Assembly: GCA_016946835.1 (NCBI GenBank)
Contig: JACVTC010000458.1
Location: forward strand, 1-27,041
Reading direction: 5' to 3'
DNA from: Neocallimastix lanati (nom. inval.)
Lineage: Eukaryota > Neocallimastigomycota > Neocallimastigomycetes > Neocallimastigales > Neocallimastigaceae
DNA: 27,041 nucleotides
A program made the position numbers and the translations under genes. Under the pieces are notes generated by a model. It was given only the letters and a program-made list of their open reading frames with translations. It was not told the origin of the DNA and made no database searches. Below, one piece after another: positions 1-12,200 of this stretch. Numbering within the stretch: position 1 is the stretch's first letter; each line of letters opens with the position of its first letter.

Positions 1-526
1 CCCCCTAACCCTAACCCCTAACCCTAACCCTAACCCCTAACCCCCCCTAACCCTAACCCCTAACCTAACCCCTAACCCCCCCTAACCCCCCCCCCTAACC
101 CTAACCCCTAACCCCAACCCTAACCCCCCCCCCCCAACCCCCCAACCCCCCTAACCCCAACCCCCCCTAACCCCTAACCCTAACCCAACCCCTAACCCCT
201 AACCCCTAACCCCTAACCCCTAACCCTAACCCTAACCCCTAACCCCTAACCCTAACCCCTACCCCTAACCCCTAACCCCTAACCCTAACCCTAACCCCTA
301 ACCCCTAACCCCTAACCCTAACCCCTAACCCTAACCCTAACCCCTAACCCCTAACCCTAACCCTAACCCCTAACCCCAACCCCTAACCCCTAACCCTACC
401 CCTAACCCTAACCCCTAACCCTAACCTAACCCTAACCCTAACCCCTAACCCCCTAACCCTAACCCCTAACCCTAACCCCCTAACCCTAACCCCTAACCCC
501 TAACCCCTAACCTACCCTAACCCTAA
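1..526. repeat. Terminal telomere repeat array (CCCTAA/CCCCTAA, C-rich strand)
   Basis: Nearly uninterrupted CCCTAA and CCCCTAA units run from base 1 to about 526, where unique sequence (TGATTAATTCGG) begins. The C-rich strand reads 5' to 3' from the left edge, as expected for the left end of a linear chromosome whose G-rich strand is TTAGGG/TTAGGGG. Unit length varies: five-, six- and seven-base units mix, and the outer 180 bases contain C runs of 7 to 14. Variation of the G count is known for some telomerases, but long homopolymers at a contig end are also a common long-read error. The array supplies the last codons of the adjacent gene. Confidence 0.97.
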
Positions 527-1207
527 TGATTAATTCGGAATTTTGATCGGTTTCTTCAAATAATGGAACAACCTTTAAAATTGATTCAAGACCTTCCACT
601 TCCAATTCGGACTGTTGATCTCTAATATTCATGAAATTCTCATATTCATCGGGTGGATTACTATTCTTAATTGATTTATAATCATTATCTTCAAGAACAT
701 CACCTGCTTTTTTGAGAACAGAATTTTCTAATATAATAAAATTGTTTACTTTTTCATTATCTTCTCTTTTTCCTGTATATTTTGCTATGATTTTTAAATT
801 TTTAATATGTTTTTTTAAATATTTTAAAAATTTATTTAGTTTAGACAACCATAATCTGGTTTTTTTGACATCAGGATTGGACATAGTATTACTAATATCT
901 TCTAATAGCGTTTCACTTAATTGCTCTTCATCCATTTTCATTAATTCATTAACACTTTCTGATGAACTTTTATTATCAATTAATTGAGTTGCCCCTTTTA
1001 TCATTGCTTCTTTACCTTCACTTACAGTAGATAAAGTTTCATCATACTCCTTATCTATGGTATTTTTATATAAACTTAATGCCTTTTCATTACTAATCGA
1101 TTTATCAAAATTTTTATCAAGTTTATTTATCTTAACTGGTGTATTCTTCTGGCATGGACATGTTCCTTGCATTCCATTTCTTTTGCTTTTAGATCCATTA
1201 CTATTGG

Positions 1208-1251
<44 letters not shown>

Positions 1252-1753
1252 TTACTTCCACTGTTACATACATTCTTAATATTGCTTACTATACCATTAA
1301 CACGTTTAAGAGGAAGATCATGCGCGTCTGTAGTTGAAGTAGTTTCCGCTGTATATGAATTTCTAAATTGAATTTTTTTTCCATTAGAATCTCTATTAAA
1401 TACTTTTAATAACAAAGGTCTTCCATTTTTGTTTAAACCACTAATAGCAATTGTAGAATAATAATCTTCAAATTTATTTACTGAATTTAATTGGATATTT
1501 TTTAATTTTTCATAATTTTCAGGATATAATACAAAATATTCCCCATTATTTATTATTGATTTTAATTCTTTTTTTTCATTATCTGTTAATTCGCTATGAT
1601 TATTTATTCCATTTATTACATCATTTTCTATTATTTTTTCTTTTTCACCAGTGCTCATAGTTGAGGTTATTCTAAGTTTATTAAAATTCTCTTTTATATC
1701 AATTATATTTCCTTCAAGATCAACATTTGGTATGAAAATATCTTCACTATTAT

Positions 1754-1809
<56 letters not shown>

Positions 1810-4664
1810 TTATTATTAGGGATATTTAATTTCTTAATCTTTAATTTTTTCATTAAATTTTTAACTATTATTTTATTTTTAACGTCAAAAATAATTAATT
1901 CGGAATATTTTGAAATTACCATATTTCTAGCTGTTTTAACTAAAATTCCTAATGAATTAATATACGATTTTTGGTTTTCAAAGCTATGATTTTTTATTTT
2001 CTGTTTTGGATGGATGTATGAACTAATATCGATAGCATTATTATTTTCTTTAATACACATAGTTTTAATTTTACCTTTTAGTTCATCGGTGCTGTCATTA
2101 ATTAAATCTATAGAGTTTTTTCCATTATTATTGGAAGAATTATTAGAACTCGTTACTGCCTTTTTTTTCATTTTAAAAAGAACATTATTATATTTTATTT
2201 CTGACGGTTCCAAAACGGTATTTTTTGTTTTTGGTGTTTTCAAATCATCATTAAAATTATTATTTGCATCGAATTTACTTAAAGATTCTATGTAAGGATA
2301 ATTTTTCTCTTCAATATTCGGATTATAATAGAAAGTATTATCACTTGATTCACATTTTTTATTGTTAATCATTTTATATTTTATTTTAAGTGGTTCCAAA
2401 TTACTTTCTCCCTTATTATCATCTGATGAAATATCCATAACTGTGTACGTATTTACGGAATTAACACTATTCATAGGGTTCAACTTACACGCATTCAAAT
2501 AATCAAAATCATAGTTAAATTTATACTGAGTTTTGGTTTTTTCTATATTAAAGGTATTTTTCTCTTTTGAATTGAAATAATGGTAAGTAATATATAATTT
2601 TATTTTTTTTTTTATATTTTCAGCATTATTATTACTATTACTATTACTATAATTTGGTAATTCAGATAAAAGTTTTTGTACATCTAAATTATTATTATTG
2701 TCTATAAAGTCTTTTAGTGATGCTTCATCTATTGTACCTGAAATCTCATTTTTATTTGGAATTATATAATTCTTTATTTCATTAAGCGTTGTTACTTCTG
2801 TAGGCCTTAAATTATTTAATCTACCAGATAATTTATGATATATATCATACTTTTTTAAAAAATTGTCAATAACTTGAATTTCTTCCTTAGTATATTTTTG
2901 CTCTATTATGTTTCCAAAATTTTCATATTTTTCAAGTAAATCTAAACTATTACCATCACTTTTCAATTTTCTTTCAATTTTTACTTTTAAATCATTAGCT
3001 TCCGCCCTTCCATTAGGTTTAAGTAAACGATTAATTTGATTCATATCTTTACTAATTGTTATAATATTATTAGAAAAGTTACTATCTATTAATACATCGC
3101 TATTTTTATCAATATTATCTAGATCTGATTTATATACTTTTTCTATATCGATTAATTCAGAATTAACTTTATTTTTTCTATTTTCTGTAATACTTGGTGA
3201 ATTCATTATTTCTTTCTTTATTATATAAGAAAATTTTACATATTTTTTTTTTTTTTCTTCTAATTTTTTTTCCATTTCTGTTAACTCATTTTTTTCGATA
3301 TTATTATTTGAATTTTTTATTTTCTCCGATATTTCATTAATTGTATTTTCAATAGTTACAATTTCAGTAGTTATTTCGGAGTTAAGTTTTTCTAAAGAAC
3401 CTAAATCTTCATTTGCGAATAAATTATTTAAATCAAATGGTTTTAAGTTTTTAGCATTATTTTTTTTATTATTTTCCATATCACTATTATATTTCATTTT
3501 CATTGTAAAAAATTTTTGATCATTGAGATTTTCTAAATCATAGTATGTATTACTTATATCTTGTTGATTTTCATCTTTTTCATCAATTGTAACTTTTGGT
3601 ATTCTTTCTGTATTCAATAACTTTGAAAAAATATTTTCTTTGTTATATTCAGAATTAGTTGTATGTAATACCTTTTTCTGGCTATCTATTTTTAAAAATT
3701 TTGTTGTCCAAAATGATGTAATAAAATCTTTAACTTTAATTGTTCTAACTAGTTTTGTTTCATCCTGGATGTATACTTCTCCACTTTCTTCATCGAAACC
3801 TATATCTAAATCTTTAGGGTTAGGCTTTATAATATCCCCATTTTCATCAATTTTTTCAAAAGTTGCCTTAGCATTATAAAATTTAATTTTTTTATTATTT
3901 ATTGTTCTTTCATCAGGCTTAACATTATCTTGAAACTCAATATCTAAATTTGTATACTTATCAATATCATTATTATTTATATTTAGTAATTTTGAGTAGG
4001 CTTCCTTTGTGTAAAAAATATTTTTATTTTTTAAATCTTGGTCTATTGCTGAGCAAGAATCATAAAATTTATTAATATAATAATCATTTATTGAATCTAA
4101 TGCCTCAACTGGTTTTAATTCTACATTTTTATAAACTGCCTCATTCAAGTCAACCCTATATTCCTTTCCTTCTAGTTCTACATAAAAATTCCCTTTTCTT
4201 ACCCTATCTTCTTGAAAATAATTATTAGGTAATAAAACGTATTTCTCGTCTTTATTTTTATCCACAGAAATTAACTTTACTGGAACGTAAATATTAACTT
4301 CTGGTACCATTTGTTTTATAAAACTTGAATCATTACCTCCATCTACATTTCCAAAATTTTTATTCTCATATAGCCTTTCTCTATCAAATATGTAATTTTC
4401 TGTCATTTTAACCTCCACGTTACCATTTTTACTTTCAATGCTAGGTAAAATTTTATATTTCAATACATCGGTTTTGACAATTTTATTTCCTTCATTACCA
4501 TAAAATTCAGGTTCATATATTCTTTCACCATTATCGTCTCTACTGTAATACATTAAATGAATTAAATAATTTTCAAATAATCCTTGAGTAAATGGTGATG
4601 AATTAATGACATTAATAAAATGAAATATTATTTCAATAAATAATAACAAATATTTAAATTTCAT
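507..4664 (-). CDS. Secreted/surface hypothetical protein with two poly-Ser tracts, C-terminus ending inside the telomere
   Basis: A 1385-residue uninterrupted reading frame; I do not recognise the family. The start at 4664 has A-rich sequence before the ATG and begins a typical signal peptide: MKFK followed by a hydrophobic core to about residue 22. A predominantly polar region follows. Residues about 415-480 are Glu/Lys-rich with heptad-like spacing, a likely coiled coil. A motif of the form LEPxxIKY occurs near residues 755 and 817, suggesting a degenerate internal duplication of about 60 residues. Two pure Ser tracts lie near residues 953-975 and 1137-1152, the second followed by a basic segment and a CPC motif. 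No membrane anchor is visible after the signal peptide, so secretion or cell-wall location is inferred. The final residues (R-V-R-V-G) and the stop codon are encoded by telomere repeat, so the native C-terminus is probably missing. Orientation is toward the telomere. It could be an expressed truncated protein or a healed-end pseudogene. Confidence 0.75.
1208..1250. repeat. (ACT)n microsatellite coding for the second poly-Ser tract
   Basis: About fourteen perfect ACT units on the plus strand, read as AGT serine codons on the minus strand. Use of one codon throughout points to replication slippage of a trinucleotide repeat rather than selection on an old serine linker. Confidence 0.9.
1753..1810. 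repeat. (ACT)n microsatellite coding for the first poly-Ser tract
   Basis: About nineteen perfect ACT units (AGT codons on the coding strand), longer than the tract at 1208-1250 and bordered by ATT units that give flanking Asn. Its length should be polymorphic between strains. Confidence 0.9.
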
Positions 4665-4891
4665 TTTGATTTTTATAAAATTGAATTTTCAATTAAAATA
4701 ATAATAAATATTTTTAATATTTATATTTTCTATTTACTTATTCTATTTATTTATATAATAATTCTTAAACAATTAATATATATGTTATTTTTATTTTTTA
4801 CTTTTTATTTTTTCAAAAATAAAGTTTATTTAATATTTATTATTTAATTATTTATTGAAAATTTTATAAATATATATATATATATATATAT

Positions 4892-4944
<53 letters not shown>

Positions 4945-5074
4945 AAATCTATTTATTTATACTTTTATAATTAATTATTTATTGATTATTACATATATTA
5001 TTTTTTTATTATATTTCAATGAAACAATTATATGAAAACAAATAAAATATTAAAATATATTGTTTACACTATTT
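4665..5074. other. AT-rich intergenic spacer with (TA)n, T8 and an A44 homopolymer
   Basis: No gene is seen. This is the 5' flank of the secreted-protein gene. It holds a TA dinucleotide run (about 4869-4891), a T8 run, and an unbroken run of 44 A (4899-4942). Poly(dA:dT) tracts in fungal promoters often exclude nucleosomes, so a promoter role is possible. The tract lies about 235 bp upstream of the ATG on the minus strand. Confidence 0.6.
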
Positions 5075-6259
5075 ATTTGTTGAATGAATAAATAAACATA
5101 AAACATAAATTTATAATTATAAAAAGAAAATATGTAAATCATATGTAAATCATACTATATAATTATAAATTATATATTAAATATATTAATTTATTATTAG
5201 TTTTAAATATAAATATTAATATAATAAATATACAAACAATTAAATAATATTCAGATACTTAGGAACTATGAAGATTAATAATAAATTTATCAAATAAATC
5301 AAAATTACTTATTTTTATTTCTAATTTATTAATATACTTAATAAAATTTATACAATTAGAAAATAGTATATAAATATTAAAAATTTACCCTAGTTTTAAG
5401 TTATATGTATTATATATGTTATTATAATTTAAATAATATAAAAATGATGGTAATGCTATTCTATTAATGGTTGTATAATCATCAAATTTAAAAAAATCTT
5501 TTATACTATAAAGTATTGTTTGCTCCTCTTTATTCGGGTTATCATAAAAATTATTTGTTTCATTGGTAAATAAATAATTATTAATCCATTTTAACCATTT
5601 AGATATTATTCCAGATTTAAAAACCATCTCATTATAATGACAATAATTAATATTATTAAATGTATTATATATAATTACTGGAATAATTCGAATTTAGTAA
5701 ATAAATGCCCATTGTTAATGCAAAAAAGTTCTTATTTTCGTTATCTATTTCATAAAATTCATTATTTGTTAATTTAATATTATTAAAATTATGATATAAA
5801 TCACTTAAATTGTTTATTTCGTTTCTTTCTTCTTCATTATCACTCTTTGCATTTTCAGAATCTTCTCCGTTATCACTATTTTCACTTTCTGAATCTTCTT
5901 TATCCTCATTTGTTGAAATATTATTAATAATTAAACCGTTATATTTATAGTTTAACCCTGCATCATAAAATTCTATTATACTTTCTAAAAAACGTATGTA
6001 TTCATTTGAATACTCATAATCAACTAATAAATTCGGAATTACATTATATTCGCTATGATTTTTTATATTAATTTTAAATTTATAAATGTTATCTTCATAA
6101 CAAAATGTAAGTTTTAATATATTTAAGATAAAGTCATATGCATAACTTGAACGTAATTTTTTATAATATTCATTATATATAATATTAAAATCGTTTATTT
6201 CTAATTTTTTATAGTTCGATTTTTTATACCTAATATTAAATGTTTTAAATTTTTTATAT
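5075..6259. repeat. Segmental duplication, telomere-proximal copy (matches 18161-19348)
   Basis: The sequence from 5075 to 6259 aligns by eye along its whole length with 18161-19348, with scattered substitutions and only a few small indels. It includes about 310 bp of 3' flank as well as about 875 bp of coding sequence. Similarity stops abruptly on both sides: at 5075 before a shared ATTTGTTGAAT, and at about 6259 after a shared TTTTTTATAT. Both copies have the same orientation relative to the telomere. Confidence 0.93.
5385..6259 (-). pseudogene. Truncated, frameshifted copy of the 3' third of the 1233-aa gene
   Basis: This corresponds to residues about 942-1233 of the protein encoded at 18472-22173. 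The C-terminal 80 codons (5385-5627) stay open. About 40 bases further upstream a TA run is shorter by one dinucleotide than in the complete gene, which shifts the frame; beyond it the frame is again open and encodes the same acidic Glu/Ser/Asp segment and flanking residues. There is no start codon or promoter: homology ends at the duplication breakpoint near 6259, so the first 940 or so codons are absent. Functional expression is unlikely. The stop and 3' flank are preserved, so the break is on the 5' side only. Confidence 0.88.
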
Positions 6260-7560
6260 TATATTGATTTCCTTTGAGAAATACTTTTTAACTATATTTT
6301 ATTAAAATACTTTAATAAATACTATTTAACTATATTTTATTAAATTATTTTTAAAAATACTTTCTAACTATATTTTATTAATGTATTTTAATATATACCT
6401 TTTAACTATATTTTATTAAAATACTTTAATAAATACATTTTAACTATATTATTTTTACAAATATCATTATATTTTATTTAATTATTTTATAATTTTATCA
6501 CTATTTTTTTTTATATTTTATTATAATAATTTTATTAATATCTTACTTTTATATTATTTAAAATATTTTTTATTAATACCTTACTTTTTTTAATATTAAA
6601 ATATTTTTATTAATACTTTATTATTATAATTGATTAAAGTATTTTTATGACTACTTCCTTTTAATACTTTATTTAAATAATTTCATATTTCTATAAATAC
6701 TTTTTTTATAATATATTAAAGTGTTAATATTATTCCTTTGCTTTATAGTTTAAATGGTAGTTTTAATATTTATTTTTTAAATTTTATTAAAGTATTAGTA
6801 TATTTAACTTTTATTTTCATTTAATTATATATTTTAATATTAGAAATACCTAACTATCTTATAAAAATTAATAAAAATAATTAATTAAAACAAAAGTTAA
6901 GTAATATTATTAAAATTTTACTTTTTATTTCCTTAAAGCATTCTTATGAAAATTTTACTTTTTATTTCATTAAAATACTTTTATGAAAATTTTATTTCAA
7001 TATATTATTTAAACATTTTTAATAATACTCTATTTTTATAATTAATTAAAACATTTTTTTTTAATACTTTGGTATATTATTTAAATATTTTATTTCTTTA
7101 TTTTCATTTTTTTACAGTTTTTCTTAAAGTATCTTTATTAACACTTTATTTTTATATTTCATTAAACTATTTTTATTAACCCCTTTGCATAACCTATAAA
7201 TATTTCATACTATTATTAACCCTTTATTTTTATAATTTTATTAAACTATTTATTTTTATTACCATGTTTAAGTAGTGTTTAGTTACTTTTATAATTTTTT
7301 TAATATTTTATTTTTCATATATTATTGAGTAATTTTTTAAATCATTTTTATTAACTTTTTTATATATTAATTAATTATTTTAATACCTTTATTAATTTTT
7401 ATTATTAAATTTTATTAAAGAATTTTTAGGAATATTTACTTTAATAACTTATTGAATTATTCTTATTTCTTTTTTTTAATCCTTTAATTCTATATTTCAT
7501 TAAAGTACTTTTATTAATATTTTAATTATATATTATATTAATAATTTAATATTTTTTTAA
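6260..7560. repeat. Degenerate AT-rich tandem-like repeat region, no gene seen
   Basis: The stretch is built from diverged variants of a motif containing TTTATTAAA, TACTTT and TTATTAATAC, recurring roughly every 30-60 bases. The first 200 bases are the clearest, where AACTATATTTTATTAAA recurs at about 6289, 6328, 6366 and 6404. Spacing becomes irregular further along. No open frame of useful length is present on either strand. It looks like an old, decaying satellite. Confidence 0.5.
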
Positions 7561-7599
7561 TATATTTTAAAAGAATTTCTAATTTATTAAACAATTAAA

Positions 7600-7975
7600 T
7601 ACAAGCTGTTTGTATCAAGCTTTATAGCTTGAATAGCATTCATTTATGGAAATAGCAAAATTTTAGTTTTCATTAGTTGTATTTTCTTTCTAGTAATATA
7701 GCTATATGTTTTTTTAACATAATAAATACCCTGATAGCTTCAAATGACCATTGAATGAATTTCTTGAACAGTGTAATCTTCCTGATAGTTTTGAATTAGA
7801 AAATTGATAAGAATCTTACCATAAACTTAAATTTTTATGCATTACCATTTTGGACTTGCATTCTTTATGGAGGAATTGTTTATGTTTTAAGTGGATATTA
7901 GAATCGAAATATTTATTTTATTAACGAGTTGCTGAACAATGAACAAATAGAACAAAGGGAATACGATTAATTAAT
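7600..7975 (+). pseudogene. Possible decayed coding fragment
   Basis: Composition becomes more complex here than in the flanks. In one plus frame, about 7754-7801 reads NEFLEQCNLPDSFELEN. After two stop codons and a frame change, about 7840-7975 reads LPFWTCILYGGIVYVLSGY, a stop, then NRNIYFINELLNNEQIEQ. These are more protein-like than random AT-rich DNA would give, but they are broken by stops and shifts. A related CCTGATAG motif occurs at about 7729 and 7782, hinting at an internal repeat. I cannot name a family. It may be the remnant of a gene or of a mobile element. Confidence 0.25.
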
Positions 7976-9254
7976 ATATTTTTTAATTTTAAAAAGTTCA
8001 ATTTTATCATTAGTAAAAATAAAAAGTAATTGAGCCATATGTACCATTTGAAGATCTTTGTATAAAAATATTATATTATTATATCATACATTAGAAATTT
8101 GACAAAGTAATAGTTTCATTATTTTAATGGAAACGATTGAAATATTATCTTCATTAAATATATTTTAAAATTTTTATTTTCGTTTTCAATACTGATTCAA
8201 TTTTATTACAGTTATCTAAAATATCATTGATAAATAAATTAAATAAAATAAAAGTAAGAAGATACTTTTGATGAACTCTGCAGTAAATATCAAACTTTTT
8301 TGAAACAATTCCAAAATAAAAATTTATATATATATAAGTTCTGGAGAATAAATATAAATTAGAAAAGAAATTAAACCTTTTTATTATATATACAGAAATA
8401 AAACATTTTATAACTAAAATATAAAAAATAAATATTGAAAAATAAGCTTTTTTAAACTCTAAAAACGCTATCGATATGTACTAAAAATTTATTACTTAAA
8501 TTATTTCTATTACAGATTTCTCTTCTAAAAGTATAAAAAATTAAATAATATTATGTATTTCAAGATTACAAAAACCAAATTATTCAGAAATAATAAGTTT
8601 TTTCTCAAATTTATATTTAAAAATATTATTATTCCTTCGAAATAATTATTAATTGTAAATATAAATTTAAAATATATAAAAATAAATAGCGTAATTTAAC
8701 AATATAAATAACTAAAATATTAATACAATGAAACCAATAAAAAATAGTATATATGAAATATAAATAAAATATACAATAAAATGTGAAGTGAAATATAAAT
8801 AAAATAAACAATAAAATGTATATATAAATAATAAATAAAAATAAATAAATATATAAATGTAAATGTAAAATATAGATAAAGTTAATAATGCAATACGTCA
8901 AAAATAAATCAATACAAATCATTATTTTAATAATATAGTTTAATAAAATATTCATATAAAGTAAAATTTATATATAAAGTTAAAGATTAAATATATAATG
9001 AAAATATATATATAAATAAGGAATTTTATATAATTTACACATATAAAAAATAAAACAGTAGTTAAATAAATAATATATATTTAACTAGTAGAAAATATAA
9101 TTTTAAAATGAGATTAAATAAATTTTATATAATAGATATTAAATAAATAGAAATAATAATAACATATAATAACATAATACAATTGATATCTATATTAATT
9201 ATTATATCTATATTAATTATTAAATAAAAATAAAATAAAATAAAATACGATTAA
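7976..9254. other. AT-rich intergenic spacer, no gene seen
   Basis: Mostly A/T with short TA and AAATA runs. The one reading frame longer than 100 codons (8629-8955, minus) is composed almost only of I, L, F, Y and T and has no sign of selection. This stretch is the 3' flank of the ankyrin gene. AAAAT units (9224-9247) lie directly after the gene's stop codon. Confidence 0.55.
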
Positions 9255-12200
9255 TTATTTTATTAATTTATTTTCTTTTAAATTCAAACTATTTAATTTT
9301 TTTTTTGCTTGTTTTTTTTTCTTTCTTAATCTTCTTTTTTTTCTTCTTAACTCTTTGTTTTTCCTATTTTTAAGAACAAATTCTTGTCTTTTCCTTTTTA
9401 AGTATAAAAATAATTTAGAATTATTTAAATTTCTTGCGAATTTCCAAAGAGTACGTTTTTCAATCTTTTGTTCAGGATTAAAATTATTTTCAAACAAAAT
9501 TTTTAATATATCTAGTCGATTAAAAGTAATAGTATATTTTAAAAATTTTTCCATAAATTCTTTTTCCTTACAATTTACAAAATATTTTAATAAAGAAATT
9601 TTTCCTGTATTATCTAATCGCCTAAATAATTTTTCAAATTCATTTTCGTTTTCAATATTCATTTTAGCTTCTAAACTTATGAAATATTTAATAATATCCA
9701 CATTAGAATCATTTTTAGTTAAGGAATAATACAATATAGAATATTTTCGACTATAAATTATTTTATCTTCTATATTACATTTTCTTTCAACCAATAATTT
9801 GACCATATTTAAATCATTAGAATCCACAGCAAGTTTTATTGGACATTCTCCAAGTGAATTAAACCAATTAATATTACCTTTAAATTCACCTAATAGTAAT
9901 TCAAGTATTTTAATATTTTTTACTTTAATAGCTTTAACTATTGCAGACTTTAATGCTTTATAAAAATTATGATAATTTCTTCTAAATGTCTTTCCTAAAA
10001 GCAATTTTACAAAATTATATAGATTATACTCTATTGCAAATTCCAATGAATTTTTAAAGATTTCTTTAAAAGTGCTATCTACTTTTAAATTAGTTTTTTT
10101 TAATAAAAAGGAAGCCAACTTACATGCATTATCTTCCGATTCCATATTCATTAAATTAACTAAAGGATTTCTATAAATTTTAATCTTATTAATTTCAATA
10201 TATGAACATAAATCATCAATTAACTTTTTTTTATCATATAAAGAAAAGTGATCATTTAATACGATGCTTTTAAATAATCCGGTATTATCTTCTTCATGAT
10301 TAACAGTTTCAAGTATTTTCTGTCCTCCTTGAATTATATCAAGAAAAATATCTTTTAATCCTAAAAAAACGGAGACATGGATAATCGTTTGATGTTTAAA
10401 AATTGAGGTACTTATCATATTGTTACTTCCAATTTTTATTATGTATTTAATTGCTTCCCTATCTTCTTTAAGTAGGGCATAATATATAATTGTATAATTA
10501 TAATTATCTTCTCTATTAACATTATCAGAGTTAATCAATTTTTTAATATCGAAATTCTCATCAAATAAATAATCACTTACAATAGGTGTAAATTTGTTTT
10601 CTATGTATTTTAAAGTCCTATTTTTAATTATTTTATTACATTTATATTTTTTAGTTTTCTCATTATAAATTTCTTCGGATGGTTCTCGATTTCTTTTCCT
10701 TTGATGTATCACTAACCCATCGCTTTTGTAATTATGTCTTTTAATATTATTTTTATTTAGAAGATTGATGGATTCCATTTCGTATTTATTATTTAATATG
10801 TACTTTTTATTTGTAAAAATGTTTTTATTATGCTTTCTATAATCCAGTTCTTCCTTTTGAATATAGTTATTATATTTATTTCTGTTCTTTCTTTTTTCTA
10901 GTTTTTTCATATTAAAAGTTTTTTCTTTTTCTCTTTCCTCTCTTTTATTTTCTTTAATTAAAAAATCAAAAATAACTTTATTAATTAAATGTAAATTCTT
11001 TTGCATTGATTCCTCTAATATCGTATTTTTATTATCTATTTTAATATTAAGGTCTGCCCCGTATTCTAAAAGAGTTTTAAAGATTGCAATTTCCTTTTTT
11101 TTATAATTATAAAAATTTAAATCATTATATATTTTTTCATAAACACCATTATTATTACCACTTATACAGTTATTAAATGCTATTACCAATGGATATTCAT
11201 TTACCATTTTATTACTGTTTATTTCAATATATTTTAATTTATCATTTTTTAATAATTTTTCTAAAAGATCTATGTCCTTATTTTTAATACTTTTAATAAA
11301 CAATATATTTAAATTTTCTCTGGTTCCTTCATTAAATTTGTTTAGAGAAACTTCCTTACTAAAATATTTATATTTATTATTTTTCGATTCATCATTTAAT
11401 GATGTATTACCATAACATCTATTGGTTTTTGTTTTTTTTATTTTATTTGATATATCATTAAAATCATTACTTTGCTTTATGCCATTTAAATTATTGTTAA
11501 AATCACTTATTTTGGTTAGATTATTATCATAATTATTATTGCTATTATTATTACTCTTAGTATTGCTATTAGTATTAATATTCTTAATATTATCAATACT
11601 ATTATTATTATAATTATTATTATTTCCATCACTTTCATTTAAATGAATATTTTTATAATGGAAACAAAATCTTTTGTTTAATTTATTTTCATTATTCCTT
11701 TTTTTATTATTATGGAGTTCATTTAAATAAGGATCCCTATACTTAAAACAGAACGTACTGTTTATTTTATTTTCATTATTACTTTTTATATTTTTAAAGG
11801 AATCATTTATACAATTGGAATTATTCATTGAATTATTTTTATTTGTTAATTCATATTTATTTATATTATTTTCATCCGTTAAATCAATTATAAATTTATC
11901 TTCTTTACTTTCATTATATAAATTTATTGTATTAGTGTTTTCATTAGTTAAGTCAATTACTTTTATATTTTCATTTTTAAATTCAATTTTTAAATCATTA
12001 GATTTATATGAAGAAATTACCTTTTCTCTATTTTCAATATCTGGTTTATTCAATATATTTATTGTTTTATTATTATTCTTTTTATTTAATATATTATTAT
12101 CTATAGTATTATCATATATTTCAAAATTATGTTGAATAGTATTATTAATATTATTATTATAATTATTATAAGTATTATTATTATTATTATAATTAATACT

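Noticed and set aside
1-526. Plasmodium or Dictyostelium chromosome end, suggested by AT content and Asn runs
   Set aside because: The telomere unit is CCCTAA/CCCCTAA rather than CCCTAAA/CCCTGAA or the irregular AG-rich Dictyostelium type, and no characteristic subtelomeric gene family of either is present.
1057-1989. Plus-strand Leu-rich frames opposite the poly-Ser tracts
   Set aside because: Antisense shadows of the (ACT)n repeats within the secreted-protein gene.
8629-8955. 108-codon minus frame
   Set aside because: Composed almost only of I, L, F, Y and T as expected from random AT-rich DNA; no domain and no composition shift at its ends.
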